The translations under genes and the position numbers were made by a program. Below the pieces are notes generated by a model. That model saw only the letters and a program-made list of their open reading frames with translations. It made no database searches and was not told the origin of the DNA. Below are positions 26,819 to 40,474 of a stretch of 64,000 nucleotides of DNA, piece by piece (position 1 is the first letter of the stretch; each line of letters starts with the position of its first letter). Location of the stretch: assembly GCA_028564675.1 (NCBI GenBank), contig JAOVVO010000434.1, positions 1 to 64,000 on the forward strand, written 5' to 3'. This DNA is from Onchocerca lupi. Lineage: Eukaryota; Nematoda; Chromadorea; Rhabditida; Onchocercidae.

Positions 26819-29800
26819 AGGGAATGAATTTATTTTAGAAAAATGAGTAGAGATTTTGAGAAATTTTTTTTTCTGGCTTAAATAAATTTCGAAAAAATGC
26901 AGTCGATTTGATGCAATCATCTTTTAACTGATAATTAACTAATTAAACTAAATTACCATATAATTATTATATCAGTTATAGTAAAACCGATTAAATTAGA
27001 TCTAATCTGAACGGTAGTTTTAATTGTAAGGTAAAACTTCACTATAACAAGTTCACTTTGTAATACTATACTCGTCCATAACTTGTTTTAAATTCATGCG
27101 CGAACTATTTTTTAAAACACTTTTTAAAACAAAGTTTTGGCATTGCCTTTCTATTACCAGAATAAAATTAACTATTTTCTTAACTTTTTATTATCAATGT
27201 CAAAAGGTTATTGTAACGTAAAGTTATTAATTAATATATTATTAATTAATACACTTATGTTAAAATAATAGATGAATAGCAGTCTGATAATTATGCCATT
27301 CCAGCTGACACTAAAGTGACGAAATTTTTCAATTTTTTGCTATTTAAAATGTATTTTTAAATAAAATTAGGAAAAATAAATGAAGAAATGAAAAGAAAAA
27401 ATGATAGAAAAGTGAATAAAGGAATAGAAACAAAAAAAAAAAAATAAGTGATATGTCATAATTCGAGTTATTTTTTACAATCATCGTAATTTGAATAATT
27501 TATTGTTTTGAATCAACAACTAGATCAAGCACTAGATTTATTTCATTATTTTTTGAAATTATTAGTTATTTCAAAGCAAAATAAGTCAATCAATTTTTAA
27601 TGAAAATAACAAGCAACTGATAAAGTTCGTAATGTTACTATTATTAGATCATAATTATAAAATATTTATTGCTTTGTCATTTTTTAAATTTTTCTGTTAG
27701 AATGTGTAATGCACTTTTTCTTTTTTGAAAAAAAAAAAAGATTTTTGAATTTTACATCAAAATTCGTATTATATAATTTTTTTTGCGGCTTTCAAGAATT
27801 AAAATTAAATATTTAGTTCTGATTTTATAATGTAAATAAAATGGTTGGAATTTATAATAGATTCTCATTGTTACAAACTTGAGAAAAAATGAAGAAATTT
27901 CAGATTACTGAATTTTCATGCATCAGAAATATTACTAGCTATTCGGGTGATAGCATTTCGATATCAAGAAATTATATTTTAAGTAAGATTTAATCTTTAT
28001 TACTGGATTTTCATTTATAAAGAATTTTTTTTTATTCTCATTAATTTTGATCAAATAACTTCTTATTTAGTCTTTTATACATTTGAAGTCATGCGAAAGA
28101 TTAAAATTTATAAGTAGTTTGACAAATGTCTAGAAGAAACAGTAATAAATAACTTAAAGAAAAGGAATGCTAGAAAACAGATTTAATTTTCAAAACTATG
28201 ATCATTAATATTAAGTTGTCATTCAGCACTTTAACATTTCCAGAAGATCAAAAGATAGACATAACAATTGTGATCGAACTTGTTGATTTGCTAAATAATC
28301 ATTGCTAATTAAATTGTTAACAACTTTTCAAATCATATATCATTTATCGATCAATGATCAGTTATTTCATTCCCAAAAAGATATCATTCAAAAATTCATT
28401 CAATCACTTTGTTCAGAGATGAGAACATAGCCGAAAAGATTGAATGGAAAGATATTAGATTTGATAGAATAGATTAGCTTCTTTTTCACAAAAAAATTTT
28501 TTTTATTTTTAATAAAATTCATTTATTTCACATTATTCGTTTGTTTGTTTGCTTTTTTATTTTATGAATTTTTTTTTAATTCCTACTTTTATCTAATACA
28601 TCATATTTTAATTGAACCTGCAAAATGAAATTATCGATCGTTTTAAAATATTTCAAAAAAAAAAAGAAAGTGCATGAAAGCATCAGATAAATCAAGATCA
28701 TATTAATTGGAGAAAATTGGAGTACAACAATTAATGATGGATTAAGTGATGATTAAATCAATGGGAGAGATTTAAACTGATTGATGGTTTCGCACTTTTA
28801 AAAAATTTCTTTCATTTGTTGATAATCTCTTTAACGATTTTTTACAACAAAATTAGTACTGCGTAAAAAAAAAAAGACTGGAAATTATTCAGTGATAAAT
28901 GAAGTAATTGCTTAATTGTATTTGTAGGATTTTCTTTTTTATAAATTTCGGGCAGAAAAAATTTTGGAAAAACTCGAGAAGAGTTTTGTTTTCAGAGAAA
29001 TTTTGTAAACTTCTTAGAAAAGTTCCAACAATTTGAAATTTTATCCCTTATTAAAATCTATCAGGAAATTAAATTTCTGCTAAATTTATCATAAAACATT
29101 CATATTCAGCCATACAATTGCATTGGCTAATCAATTTTTCAAGAATGAATCTGTTTTAGAAAATTTTCTCCAAGATTTCACAAAATTTTTTCAAAAAGTA
29201 GTGAGGAATTTCTACCAAATCTCAAAATTTTCACAAAAAATATTATCCAGTTAGTTGAACAAAAGTTACACAATGCGAACTATTAATTATTCAATTTATA
29301 AGTGGAATAGTTTAACACCAACTGTTACAGTAATATGTTTACATAATTACGATAATCGTATAATTAAAGTTAAATAAATGCGAAAAAATATTTTCGCTCT
29401 CATTAATAGTAATTATAATTATGCGAAAAAATATTTTCGCTTTCATTAATAGTAATTAATAGTTAACTAGTCATAATGATGATTCCAGTTCATTTTTGCC
29501 AAAACAGCAAGGAGTGTTGCAAATTTTCATATTCATTTAAAGATTATTAAGATTTTAATTTCTGATCTCTTAGTTTATATTTGTATTCTTGATAAAATTT
29601 ACTTCTGTATTTAAATGATAAATTGCAAATGACATGGAAAATTATTGATATGAAATTGATATAAAATTTTCTTGCTTATTATTTAATCTTAATTTTCTTT
29701 TTTTAAAAATTAAAACATTCCTGATTTTTTCCTAATATTTTTTGCAAATAATTTTCATAATTGTTTAAAATGAAGAAAAATACATTAATTGATGACGAAA

Positions 29801-32800
29801 AAAAGACAAGCTAGAGAAAAAGTTTGATTTTATCTATAGATTTTAACAATTTATTTAAAATATGTTATAACTTGGCAAATTTATAAGGTGTAGTTGTTTT
29901 CGCTGTTTAAATTGTTCAAATATTATTTTGTTTAAATTGGTGTTTAAATTGGTTTTCTAATATTTCAAATTTATATTGTAAATATATAACTAAAACGTGT
30001 TTGAATTTTCTGAAAATTTTGTTTTTAACAATACCGCTAATAAAGAAAGCAAAAACTTATTTCAAACATTCGTTTATTGTTTTCAAATTATCTTCATTGA
30101 GATATTTGATGCAATTTGTAACAAGATTCCATCTGAAAGAATTAACAGTATAATCGTTTTTCTTTCAGTTTCAATAAATAATGATAGATGAAAATCCAAT
30201 GTGAAATTAAGTTGACATCAATTTAGAAATGAAGAAAAAAAAAAAATTTCTTTTCTCACAATTTATCTTTTCTTATTTATCGTTCGAGAAATTATTGAAA
30301 AGAAACTGAAAATGTAAGTAAGCTGAAAAAAGCTGGAAAAATGTAAGAAATAAGAGAAATTTTAGCACTCTAATTGTTATTTGCGAACATTTTAATAAAA
30401 TAATTAAAATAAAACGTTTTATCAATGTTATCAATTAAATTTGTCTATGAAAAAAAAGAAAGAAAATTCCATTTCTTTCCATAATTTCAAAAAAAAAAAA
30501 AAAAAAAAAACAGAAAGAGAATATAATTGTTCAAAATAGGGAAAAAATTTTAAGTTTTTTTTTTAGCATTTATATATTTTGGAAAAAGAAATTGTAAAAA
30601 TTCGAAGTTAAAAGAATTTTTTAAAAATTGAGGAACAAAATAATTAGAAGCAGTTAAAAAATATTGAAAATAAATTGAACTGCTTGTTTAAAAAATTTTC
30701 CCAAGCATAGTTTTAGCTCAGATTCTCAACTTAGATATTTTCTTCAATTTTCTAATTATTCAGATTTAAACATTTCATCTACGATTTAATCAAAACGAGT
30801 TTTTCTTCTTTATCACATTTAAATATATGAAAGAAATCATGTTTTCATGCGAAAATTTCCTTCCTTTCCTTTCACAACTATTTTTTTTTCCTCTCTCAAC
30901 GATTACTTTTCCTTTTATATTTCTTCATTTAACATTTTAAAACATTTATTTCTTATCAAATTATCATCATATTTGACTAGTGAATTCTATTATTTTAACA
31001 GATCCAACTAATACTTCTTTAAATCATGAATTCTATGGGTGATGATTAATTATAAATATCAATCTTTCCATTTTCTTTCCTTATTCTTGTCTTTCTTTAT
31101 ACTCCTTACTAAATTAGTAATTAATTTATCCTTTTCATTAATAATTGAAAATTCCTTACAAAGTTTGCATGCATAGCAAATTTTTATTAAAATTTATGCT
31201 TATATTTCTTCCTTTGATATCTTTTTCATTCAAATTTTTTAATGCAAGTTGATATATTGCTTTACATATTTTCTTTCTCAGAATTGTTGAAACTTTTTTT
31301 TTTATTATCTATATTATTGCGACAAGTTTGATTGATAGCAATAGATTACTTGGCTTATTTTTTTTCACGAGTTCATATTAAAAAGCCTATTACATGCTTC
31401 ATTTTGTACGATTTCATATTAAAAAAGAAATTTGTTAAATGTAACATACACAAGAAATATTCGCATATAACTACCCTATTTACTTATTTTTCCTCAACAA
31501 TCGAAAATTTGTTTTACCAGTGACATGAACATCATTTTCTTTTTTATTTTTTTTTTAAAGTTAAAAGTGAAAATCAAACATATTTGTAGGTTATTTTAAA
31601 AAAAATTATTATTTTTATAATAATTGATTATGGATGTATTTAGGAGTGATAGAATAATTAGCTTTTAAGCGATTATTTTAAAAATTTCCATTCTTAAAAA
31701 TCTATCAATGATACAATACAGCTGTATTGTATTATCAACAAAATTAACATTTGCACTATGATCTAAAAGTTGTCGATCACCAGAAATTGTAGCAATTATA
31801 AAACTTTTTTAAATTTCGAATTCTTCATACTTTTAAATTTCTATTTTACTGAAAGCAATTTTTTTAAAATTGATGAATCATAAATGTTTCCTTATATTGT
31901 AGCATATTAATTAATAACTCCACTCTATCATTAGTTCAAATTCGTTCCCCGTACTTTTTTATAATGAAAGAAACGAATTCAATTTTTTTAAAGTGATGGA
32001 TAATTTTTGGAGGAAGTAATTGCTTTTTCAAATTTTATTTCAAAAATTGTTGAAAAAATTTAATTTCTTAATGCTTGGTAGTAGTTTGTCGAATTTTTTA
32101 AAAACACATCATGGATGTATTTCAATTTCCATAATTTATATGATAGGATTATATGAAAAATTAAACCATTATTGTACTTCATTCTCTACCGAAGAGATTT
32201 TGTTTAATTGAAAATTTTGATCAAAAATAATATTTTTGACTAAAAAAGTCTATCCACTACCAATCAAAAAAGTAGTTGGAATCAATTATCATTTTAAAAA
32301 GTTAATTAGAAAATAAGTAGCACTGAAGAAATTGCGGAAAAAATTGAGGGGAAGATAAGATGCGAAATTTGTGAATTAATTTTCGTCCAAAAATTTTTTA
32401 GGCTTAGAAATCAAAAGTTCAGTACTTATCATTTTTATCTATGCTTCTCCAGAAGAAACTTCCCGATATCCATTCAATTTTCGCACAGTAAGATAATTGA
32501 TAATCACTCTGATATCTGAATTTCATTATTAATTTTCCATCATTTCATTATATAAAATTATGCAAGACAATTACGAAAAAAAAATTATATTTTCTAAAAA
32601 TACATTGCTTCTAAGCAATATTTAATGATCTCATTTTATAATAATATATTGATTCAATTAAGCATGATATATTTCTAAATTAAAAATATTTTTTCTTGAA
32701 TTTCTAAAATAGAAATTACTAGAAAATCGAATGGAATTAAAGATTTTTTAAACCTTAAGGAAAATTGTTTCCGTTTTCATGCTGCATGAATGAATTGTTT

Positions 32801-34906
32801 GAATAATTTTTGCTCAAATAGGGAAATTTTTTTTTTTTAAATTTTTGTACAGTTATTGAATATCTATTCCTCATATAAATGAAATTATGATCTGTTTAAA
32901 AACTTTCACATATGTGAATTAAAAAGATTTCTGAATAACGAAGTTTCAATTTACATAGTCTGTGAATATAAAACGATATTATAAATGACGTCATTATTGA
33001 AATTTATTTTAAATTACTCGAAGCATTACTAAAACAATAAAGTCGAATGATATATCTGCACATTAGAATTAGTCAACCAGCAACGTAAACACTTTTTTTC
33101 ATCATTGATTATTGATAATTTAATGTAATTGGTTCATTTGATAAATTATTTATCTTTTTTTTCCCATTTCTTTGTTGTTATTATGCATTTTTACTTCTTC
33201 TTTTCAGGTTTTTATTATAGATTAAAATTCATTTCGAATAAAAAAGTAACCTAATTTCTACATTTTCTACAGTTTTACTTTTCGAAATTTCAAGGAATTG
33301 TAAATTAACCGAAGTACAAAGTAAAGATTTAACCAAATTTCTTCTTTTTATTGCCATTAACTTAATTTTTTATTTGTCAAACTATGAATTGCAATAAAAT
33401 AAAAGAAATTAGTGTCAGCTTGTGCTTTCCATCGAGTCTGTTGATTGATATTTTAATTTTTGACATTAAATTTTCCTGCAGAATTTCCCGAATAGTTAGA
33501 TTATAATTAATTCAAATAATTTACCCTTTAACTCGAACATACAGTAGTTAGGTTTACTCTAAAATTTCTGAAAGTTTGTCAATTTTTTTTTTGTCATCAA
33601 TGGAAATTATTTGATTTATATATTTCAATTCAGTGCTCTACATATTTTGAACAAAATTATTGGTGAATTTTAATTTTAAAATTTCAAATTCAAACAGGAT
33701 TTTACTTAGTTAGTTATTTTAGCAGATGTATCACAAATAACTCGACAATTTTATTTAATTGCGAGATTTTGATGCAAAAAAATTACTTCATTCTTTTATT
33801 GAAAAGCTTTTTTTCTTTGTTAACATATATATCATTACAATCTCTATACCCAAATATCGATTGATTATTTTGGATATATTTTTAAAAATTTATCTTCAGA
33901 TAAGATGCAAATTTTACTAGTGATAAATATTTAATTAATATTTGAAACAAATATTAACATTTGAAATTAGAAATGCTTTTCTGTCAGAATATCTGCATAA
34001 TACAATGAGCAGTAATAAATTATTAAGTTGGCAGAAGTATCTAAAAATATGATTTTATCCTTTTGACATTATTCAATAAGCCTATCATTTTTTTTTTTCA
34101 TAAATACTTCTTCATTCAACAAAAATGATTGAAATAAATAGTAAATATTTAATTAAATAATAGAAATTAAGTTTTCCATTTCCTAAAAAAAAAAAAGAAG
34201 AATTAATAATGCCGAAAGACAAATTTATCCATTGTTATCAAATGTTGCAACACCTCAAGAAAGGAAAGGAAATTTCAGTTGCAAATAGGAAGAAAATTAA
34301 ATATTTTATAGGACAAAAAAAGTATAAGATGATTGAAAGATAAATTGGATTAGAAATTTATTCGCTCCTTTCTTATTTCCAATTTTCCTCATCCAAAAAG
34401 GAAATCCCTTTTTTTCCTCTTTGCATAAATAAAATTTAAGTTATTTTTCATCATTTTTTCAGAAAAAATAGTTATTTTAATGAAATGGATGATCTGTATA
34501 GTATATTTCTCTAAACTTTTTACTCAATTAACAATTTTAAATTTATTTTATCTGTGACTTTCTGAATTTACTCAGTGAATTTATTGTAATATATGTGTGA
34601 ATTTTGATTGCAGATAAATTTATTATTCTATATATTGGTGCCTTTTGAAAATTTTAAACCAATTTTATTCATTTATAATTTTTTAGTAAAAATTTTGAAA
34701 ATTTTGGTTATATAGTTCTAAATGAATATTCAAAAACTAAATTCTGAATGAATTCAATAGTTTAGAGAATTTTGCAAATTTCTGATAAACAAATATTCAT
34801 AATTTCTTCATTAGGCTGCATCGATCGATTGTTCTAATTAATTACACTTTTCAGACCGGGATTGCCATTCTGTTTTCCTAATGATTGACCATAATTGATG
34901 TGATAA
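26819..34906. other. Long gene-poor AT-rich region
   Basis: About 8 kb without a supportable gene on either strand. A 44-codon frame at 34209-34343 (+) beginning M-P-K-D-K-F and rich in lysine is the most coding-like piece but has no supporting signal. Open frames at 29997-30191, 31332-31523 and 32020-32211 are Phe/Ile/Asn-rich and match chance frames in AT-rich DNA. Confidence 0.5.
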
Positions 34907-34914
34907 TATAAAAG
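34907..34914 (+). promoter_or_regulatory. TATA box, candidate promoter for the glycosyltransferase gene
   Basis: TATAAAAG is followed about 25-30 nt later by ATTCTCGAGA (34939-34948), the expected position of a transcription start. The next downstream gene on this strand starts at 36150. The same CTCGAG palindrome appears twice at 461-488. Confidence 0.4.
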
Positions 34915-34937
34915 AGTGACGAAACAAGGTGATCATA

Positions 34938-35015
34938 TATTCTCGAGATTCGAGCAAGTTTAGTCGTATTTGCAATTCTATTATACAATATCATTATCAA
35001 CCAGGGTCACATGAG
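34938..35015 (+). other. Candidate untranslated leader exon
   Basis: Sequence downstream of the TATA box ends ATGAG followed by GTATTTTC at 35016, a usable donor. Joined to the acceptor ACACTTCAG (ending 36090), its ATG would meet a stop after four more codons. It is therefore at best a leader for the glycosyltransferase mRNA. Confidence 0.25.
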
Positions 35016-35439
35016 GTATTTTCATCAATTTTTTGTAGAAAGTTGAAAGCAAAAATAAACCTTATTCTAACATTCCAATGATATCAAAAGTTTTTTCCAA
35101 ATCTCATGAAAATTATTCATGCATATTTCCTTATTTTTCACTTAATAACTATTTAAAAATTTTCCAAGTACTTTAGCAAAAATGAATATGGTATATTTGC
35201 TGTATATGAATTGGCTTTCTTCTCTCCCATTAATATATTTCTGTTTTCCTAAAAAAGATCACAAATTTCTAGAATTAAAATGAATTTTTTCAAATTTTGT
35301 ATGGATAAAATATACAATTTCTAATTATTTATTTCATTTCTTACATTATGATCAGATGTTATTTAAAGGAATCATTTTCTTTTTCTTACTTGCATTACAA
35401 AAATTTAGATGCTTTGTTGGAAATGTTGATTTGAATTAG

Positions 35440-35956
35440 TGTAACAGAAACAATCCTTTAATAGCAAAGTTTTATTGATAGATGCAGGAGTATTTCTTAC
35501 TGTATTAAACAAACAATTGTTAAAGAATATCCAAGATAACTGATCATAGGATTGTTCTATCTTTGCTAATATAGAGAATATTCGGCTTCGACTGCCGATG
35601 TATTGTCTTGGATCGCTGTAGTATCTGATGTAGAACGAATTTTTCTACAGAAATCGTAGAAAAAAAAATCCTTCCTGTTCCTAAATCCGATCCTTTTATA
35701 TCTTTATGGGATTCTTTCTTTTTTTCTAATCTCCAATTTGTCACCTCATGATTGGTAGACTTCGCTTTGTTTACTTGTTGATAGGGAAATTTTGGCGGTA
35801 AACATACCGTTCTGGCGGGAAACATTTTTACCTTTCTGCGCATTGTTTTGATGGTAAATATATTTATCTTTTTTGGTCCATTTAAAAAAAAAAAGCGCTT
35901 CCTAAACTTTACCACTCTTATTTTATAATAATTATAATTTTCGGATTTTTCTGACA
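35440..35956 (-). mobile_element. Solo-LTR-like repeat, copy 1
   Basis: On the minus strand it starts TGTCAGAAAA and ends CTGTTACA, a TG...CA retroviral-type terminus. A TATA box (GATATAAAAGG, about 35692-35702) and AATAAA (35471-35476) lie about 220 bp apart in the order expected for U3-R of an LTR. The U3 part carries GGTAAACA-type palindromic motifs and an ACCAATCATGAGG box. It aligns by eye to 51624-52188 and to two decayed copies near 56 kb. No internal retroelement genes are next to it. The open frame at 35544-35957 (-) runs along the element and is not a separate gene. No target-site duplication was seen, so the ends are provisional. Confidence 0.55.
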
Positions 35957-36149
35957 TACTTTAAATCTAAAAGCTTCACTGATTTCCATTTGATTTCTTT
36001 GTTTTTCCTAGAATGATAAATGCTTTGAATTAAATACTGATTTAATCTATCAAATAATACTGTTTTTTCTTTTTCCTCCAAACACTTCAGAAAGAAATTG
36101 TAGATATAAAAGTACACGAAGTACCTCCAATCATTTTATTCAATGAAGA

Positions 36150-39100
36150 ATGCAAAAAGCATTTGGAACATTTATTTTTGCCATATTATTATTTCTTTCA
36201 ACCGTTGTTATCATAAATAAATTGGATGGCACCAAAATGTATAATCAACATTATGAAGATGATATTTCACGGTTAGTAATAAACTTGAATGAAAAATTTT
36301 CCATAACATGAATAACGCAGTTGTTGCATTAATTAAATGTTTACTGTTATTGCCGTTTCAACAGAAAATTAGATGTTTACACGTATGTCAACTGTGTAAA
36401 ATGTGTGTCAAATACCTGTGTCAAATTTGATGTTTACACCTTTACACCTGTTTACAAGTCATATTTACATGTACTTTAAGGATTGTAATTACATCGTTTC
36501 AAATTGTACTTGGAATTAACGAAAGAAACTGCTAATACTGCTGTTATAAATGTTATCCATGAAAGAAGATGTACAATTTATCATTTCATTAGAATATTTT
36601 CACTAATCAATTTGCTTTTTACTCTAAGAAATATCGAAAAATAAAAAAATAATTTTCCTATCTTTCTTTGCTGAATACAATAAATAAACAAAGGCAATTT
36701 TGTTTATTGCCACCCATTATCATCATATTTTTTAACATCTAAAATTTTTATCAATTTCTATTATAATTAATTATAATTAACACAGTTATTATTTCCATTC
36801 CCATTATCTATCAATATTTACTTCAGATTTTATGTATATAAAAATTACTGTGTTCTGCCGTATGCAAGCCATAGCGAAATGGAAAGTAATATGAATATAT
36901 TCGAAAGAATTACGCTAATTTTGCATATCAGCTATGACTATTTAAATGCTAATATCTTAGAACAGGTATTTATTTTAAAATTGAGTTATTTAAATTAGTT
37001 TGATATGTTAATTATAAATTAACAATAGTTTTTTCACATATTATTTTCATTTAATTTAATTACACACATTATATAGTTCTCATTTGTTTCATTAATTAAT
37101 TTATTCCAAAATTTTATTTATGAAATTAGAAAATTATTTTAGACATATTATAAAGCGCAGTTTTAATCAGTACTGCAAAACTACCGATTCTGGATTTATT
37201 TTGCTTCAAATTTTAAATTAAATAAATGATTGATTGTAATCTTATAATCTAAAATAGTTCCATTAATTCCTTAAATTTATCTGCTGTTTATTTTAATTTA
37301 ATGAATAAATTCGTTGAAATACTACAGCTTGAATCATGGGATGGCCCGATAACGTTAATGATAACAATACCATCAGCAAATGTTTACAAAAAGGTGCGAA
37401 AAATTAAAGAAACGGTAAAAAAATATATCAATTCCTATTTCTAAATCAAATTAGCTAAATATAATTGCATTAAATTAAGATCAATTAAGAATTTTTAAAA
37501 ATCAGTACAAGATTTTTGTTTCATTTTTGAATTTCATTATCAAATTTTGTGATAAAAATTATGCATATTGTGATTAAGATTTGTATTAATATCATTTGCT
37601 ATGATATTTCTTTGAATTTTCAAAACTTTTAATGATTTTAGCTATCATGCTTTTCCCCTTATGTGTTGCACAGATTAAGTGCTCACATATTATTTCGTTC
37701 TAAGAATGGATGCAATAAAGATTTAGTTGATAAATTGAATGAAACGAATAATAACTGGAGATATCCTGCCAATGTGGCACGGAATGTCGCAAGAATGGTA
37801 AGCAAAACATTTTCTTTAAAAATAATTTTTGCATAAAATTTAATAGTAATAAGTTAAAAAAGTTTTATCTGCTCTGATAATATAGTTCTAGCAAGCAGGA
37901 AGAAACAATGATTTTAATGATATTATCAAATCATAAAAATTATAACTGGAACTATCGCTAATGATTTGAATACAATATTGAAAATAGATTTAATTGATTT
38001 TTAAATCATTGAATATTGCTTCTTTGAAAATTTTCAACTTTAACATTTCAGTTCGTAAGATCCAAATATGTGCTAATTAGTGATTCGCAATTTGTTTTTC
38101 CTGAAGGATTTGAATCCAGAATGTGTGCTCTAGCACGAAATTATCTGACACGTTATCCAAAAACAGCACTTGTTGTACGAATATTTGAAGTAAATAATAC
38201 CATTAAAGAGTAGGTCACAAGTTTGTTCATAGAAACTTTTTTTCTCATCAGACAGATAATTATTTATCACTTAATCATGAGCTATTTAATTAAACACTAC
38301 TTAAATTGCTAATCACTTTGTCATAGGAATGTTCAAATGTTTTATATGAAAAATTTCTGAACATAAAAAAAAATACGATTTTCAATAAATATTTTTTGAT
38401 ATATAAAAAATGAACGAAAATTCTTTCGTTTTAAAATGTCCAATTTTTTTAATGAATATGCCATAGAGAGCTCTTTTTATTATTGCTTTTGTTACTGCAA
38501 TTTCATTTGGAATATCGGGTAAATATTATTTGTTTTTTCTTGTTGAATCAAAAAAATAATCAAAAATCAAAAAACCAAAAAAAAAATTTAAATTCTATTT
38601 TATCTTCTTTTATTTTGTTTAAACTTCTAACTGTTGCAAATATTCGATTTAAATGTTTAGAATGCCACGTAATAAAGCAGAATTGCGAGAATTATTTTTC
38701 AAAGGATTAGCAGTAGAATTTCATGCTCGATATAATATGCAAGCACATGCTATTCCACATCTAGATCAATGGTTCAATACACGAGAGAATAAACAAGAAG
38801 TTAATATAAATTCTATTATAAAGTAATGTTTTATTTACTTTTTTACAATAAATTAAATTTTTCCTCACGAATATTTTATTATGCATGCAAGAGAATGTCA
38901 TAAAGACAACACTATCGATCGCTTAATTTCAAAACAGCTCATAAGTCATAATCATGTTTCTTCGCTTTTTCCAGATTCTCAAAACGTGGTTGGGAGCCGC
39001 AATTTGTTTCCTTGAATACTATACCATTTCATGATGAAAATTTTCCATTCTCATTGCGTGATAATACAGTCCTTGTAAGTGAATTCTATCATTTCATATG

Positions 39101-40286
39101 TTAAGATAAAAAAATAAAGTAAACAAAATAGGAAAAATATTATTAGGTTAAAAGAATTTAGAAATCTTTTCTACTGCATTATAAATGGAGAAAAAGAAGA
39201 AAAGATCAAATAGTGTGAAGGGATGCTTTTAAATCTATGGTGCTCATTAATTTTAAACAAATATATGTCAACCAATCATTTCTCTAATTAATGGAATGTC
39301 TAATTTTGGATTTTCTTCAAATAGCAAAAATAAATGATCAAAATACATTTTCATCATAAAAATCGTGAATGATAATTAATTTTTCTTTTGTAAAAATGTT
39401 TTTATTAGTCATTTCTAATTTTTAGGAAGAATTTTATTGTCAAAAATAATCAAATTCAATATATTTCTATAAATAATTTATAAAGAGAAGGTAACATATA
39501 CGAGATCGTTGATAGATATTTATGATATTAGAATGGCTGTCCGTGCAACTTGGAATATTATCTTTATTCATTACTTTGATACACATAAATAATTTTGTGT
39601 TGATTTCAAATTAATCAATCAATCAATCGGATCAACCATTTCGTTTTGTTGTTTTTCTCTTAAAACACTTGAAAGTTCAATTAGCGTGATTCTTTACCTT
39701 TTGGCACAAGATTAGCTTAGTTTTCTATTTATCATAGACAATGAAATGCATAAAACTTGAATTTTAAAGCGACAAATAATAGCTAATTACTTATTTAACG
39801 ATTAAATCATAATCGTTAATTCTTTTTCCTTTAGAAAAAAATTTTGTGTTCTTTTCTTATATTTTTTCTATGAGGCACATGAAGAGAAACAAAATGTTAA
39901 AGTTATAGGTGAAAAATTATATTGCAAACATAAAATATAATTGAAGTAATAGTCAATAATTACTCTAAAAAAAAAAAAAAAAAAAAAAATTAGCTAAATT
40001 TTAAATGTTTTTTGATAATTAAAGATTATTCATTTAAATCTTGATAAATTTGCATTTCAATTTCTTGCAGCGTTGGGAAATGTGTCGTCAAAATTATACG
40101 TTTGCATTGGTGAATGATTTATTTATGGTACATCGTGGCATCAAAACAATGCACGATTTACCGCTTACAATGAAACGTCAAAAACATTCACGAGCACAGT
40201 TCAACAATGCAATGAAACTTTTTAAACAACGTATGGATCATCAGTATCCAGAAACCAAGAAACTCTGTCCAGAATTTGGTGCTTAG
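36150..40286 (+). CDS. Type II membrane glycosyltransferase, LARGE/B4GAT1 (Glyco_transf_49) family, 8 exons
   Basis: Exons: 36150-36271, 36827-36965, 37328-37414, 37642-37797, 38052-38209, 38661-38822, 38975-39074, 40071-40286; 379 aa. Residues 5-25 form one hydrophobic signal anchor after a very short N-tail, so the enzyme should sit in the Golgi with its catalytic part in the lumen. Family landmarks in order: I-T-L-I-L-H-I-S, S-W-D-G-P-I-T, the W-R-Y-P-A-N-V-A-R-N-V-A-R segment, P-R-N-K-A-E-L, W-E-P-Q-F-V, F-H-D-E-N-F, and the final F-M-V-H-R-G-I-K. This family includes human B4GAT1, which adds glucuronic acid to xylose on dystroglycan, and the C. elegans bgnt-1 genes. Its exact sugar specificity is not readable. 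The expected DxD metal site appears as D179-S-Q. There are N-glycosylation sequons at N-E-T, N-N-T and N-Y-T. An ATG at 36143 in another frame overlaps the start. Confidence 0.88.
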
Positions 40287-40468
40287 CATCGAATTATCCA
40301 GAATGATACCAAAAAATGGTTTACTCGTTGAATTATTGTTGATACTACAACATTTTGAATTTCAAGTAATATTTTTGAAATTTTCAATGATCATAAAAAT
40401 CCTAACAAAACAATCATGAACAATTTTTTATTAATTTTTAACTTTTTTTTTTTATCAAATTTATCAAA

Positions 40469-40474
40469 AATAAA
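40469..40474 (+). terminator. Poly(A) signal of the glycosyltransferase gene
   Basis: AATAAA lies about 180 nt after the TAG at 40284-40286. Confidence 0.55.

Noticed and set aside
34209..34343. 44-codon frame starting M-P-K-D-K-F
   Set aside because: Fairly varied residues but short, Lys-rich and without promoter, splice or homology support. Kept as a note only.
35544..35957. 137-codon minus-strand frame as a gene
   Set aside because: It coincides almost exactly with LTR-like copy 1, and the corresponding frame is not conserved in the other copies.
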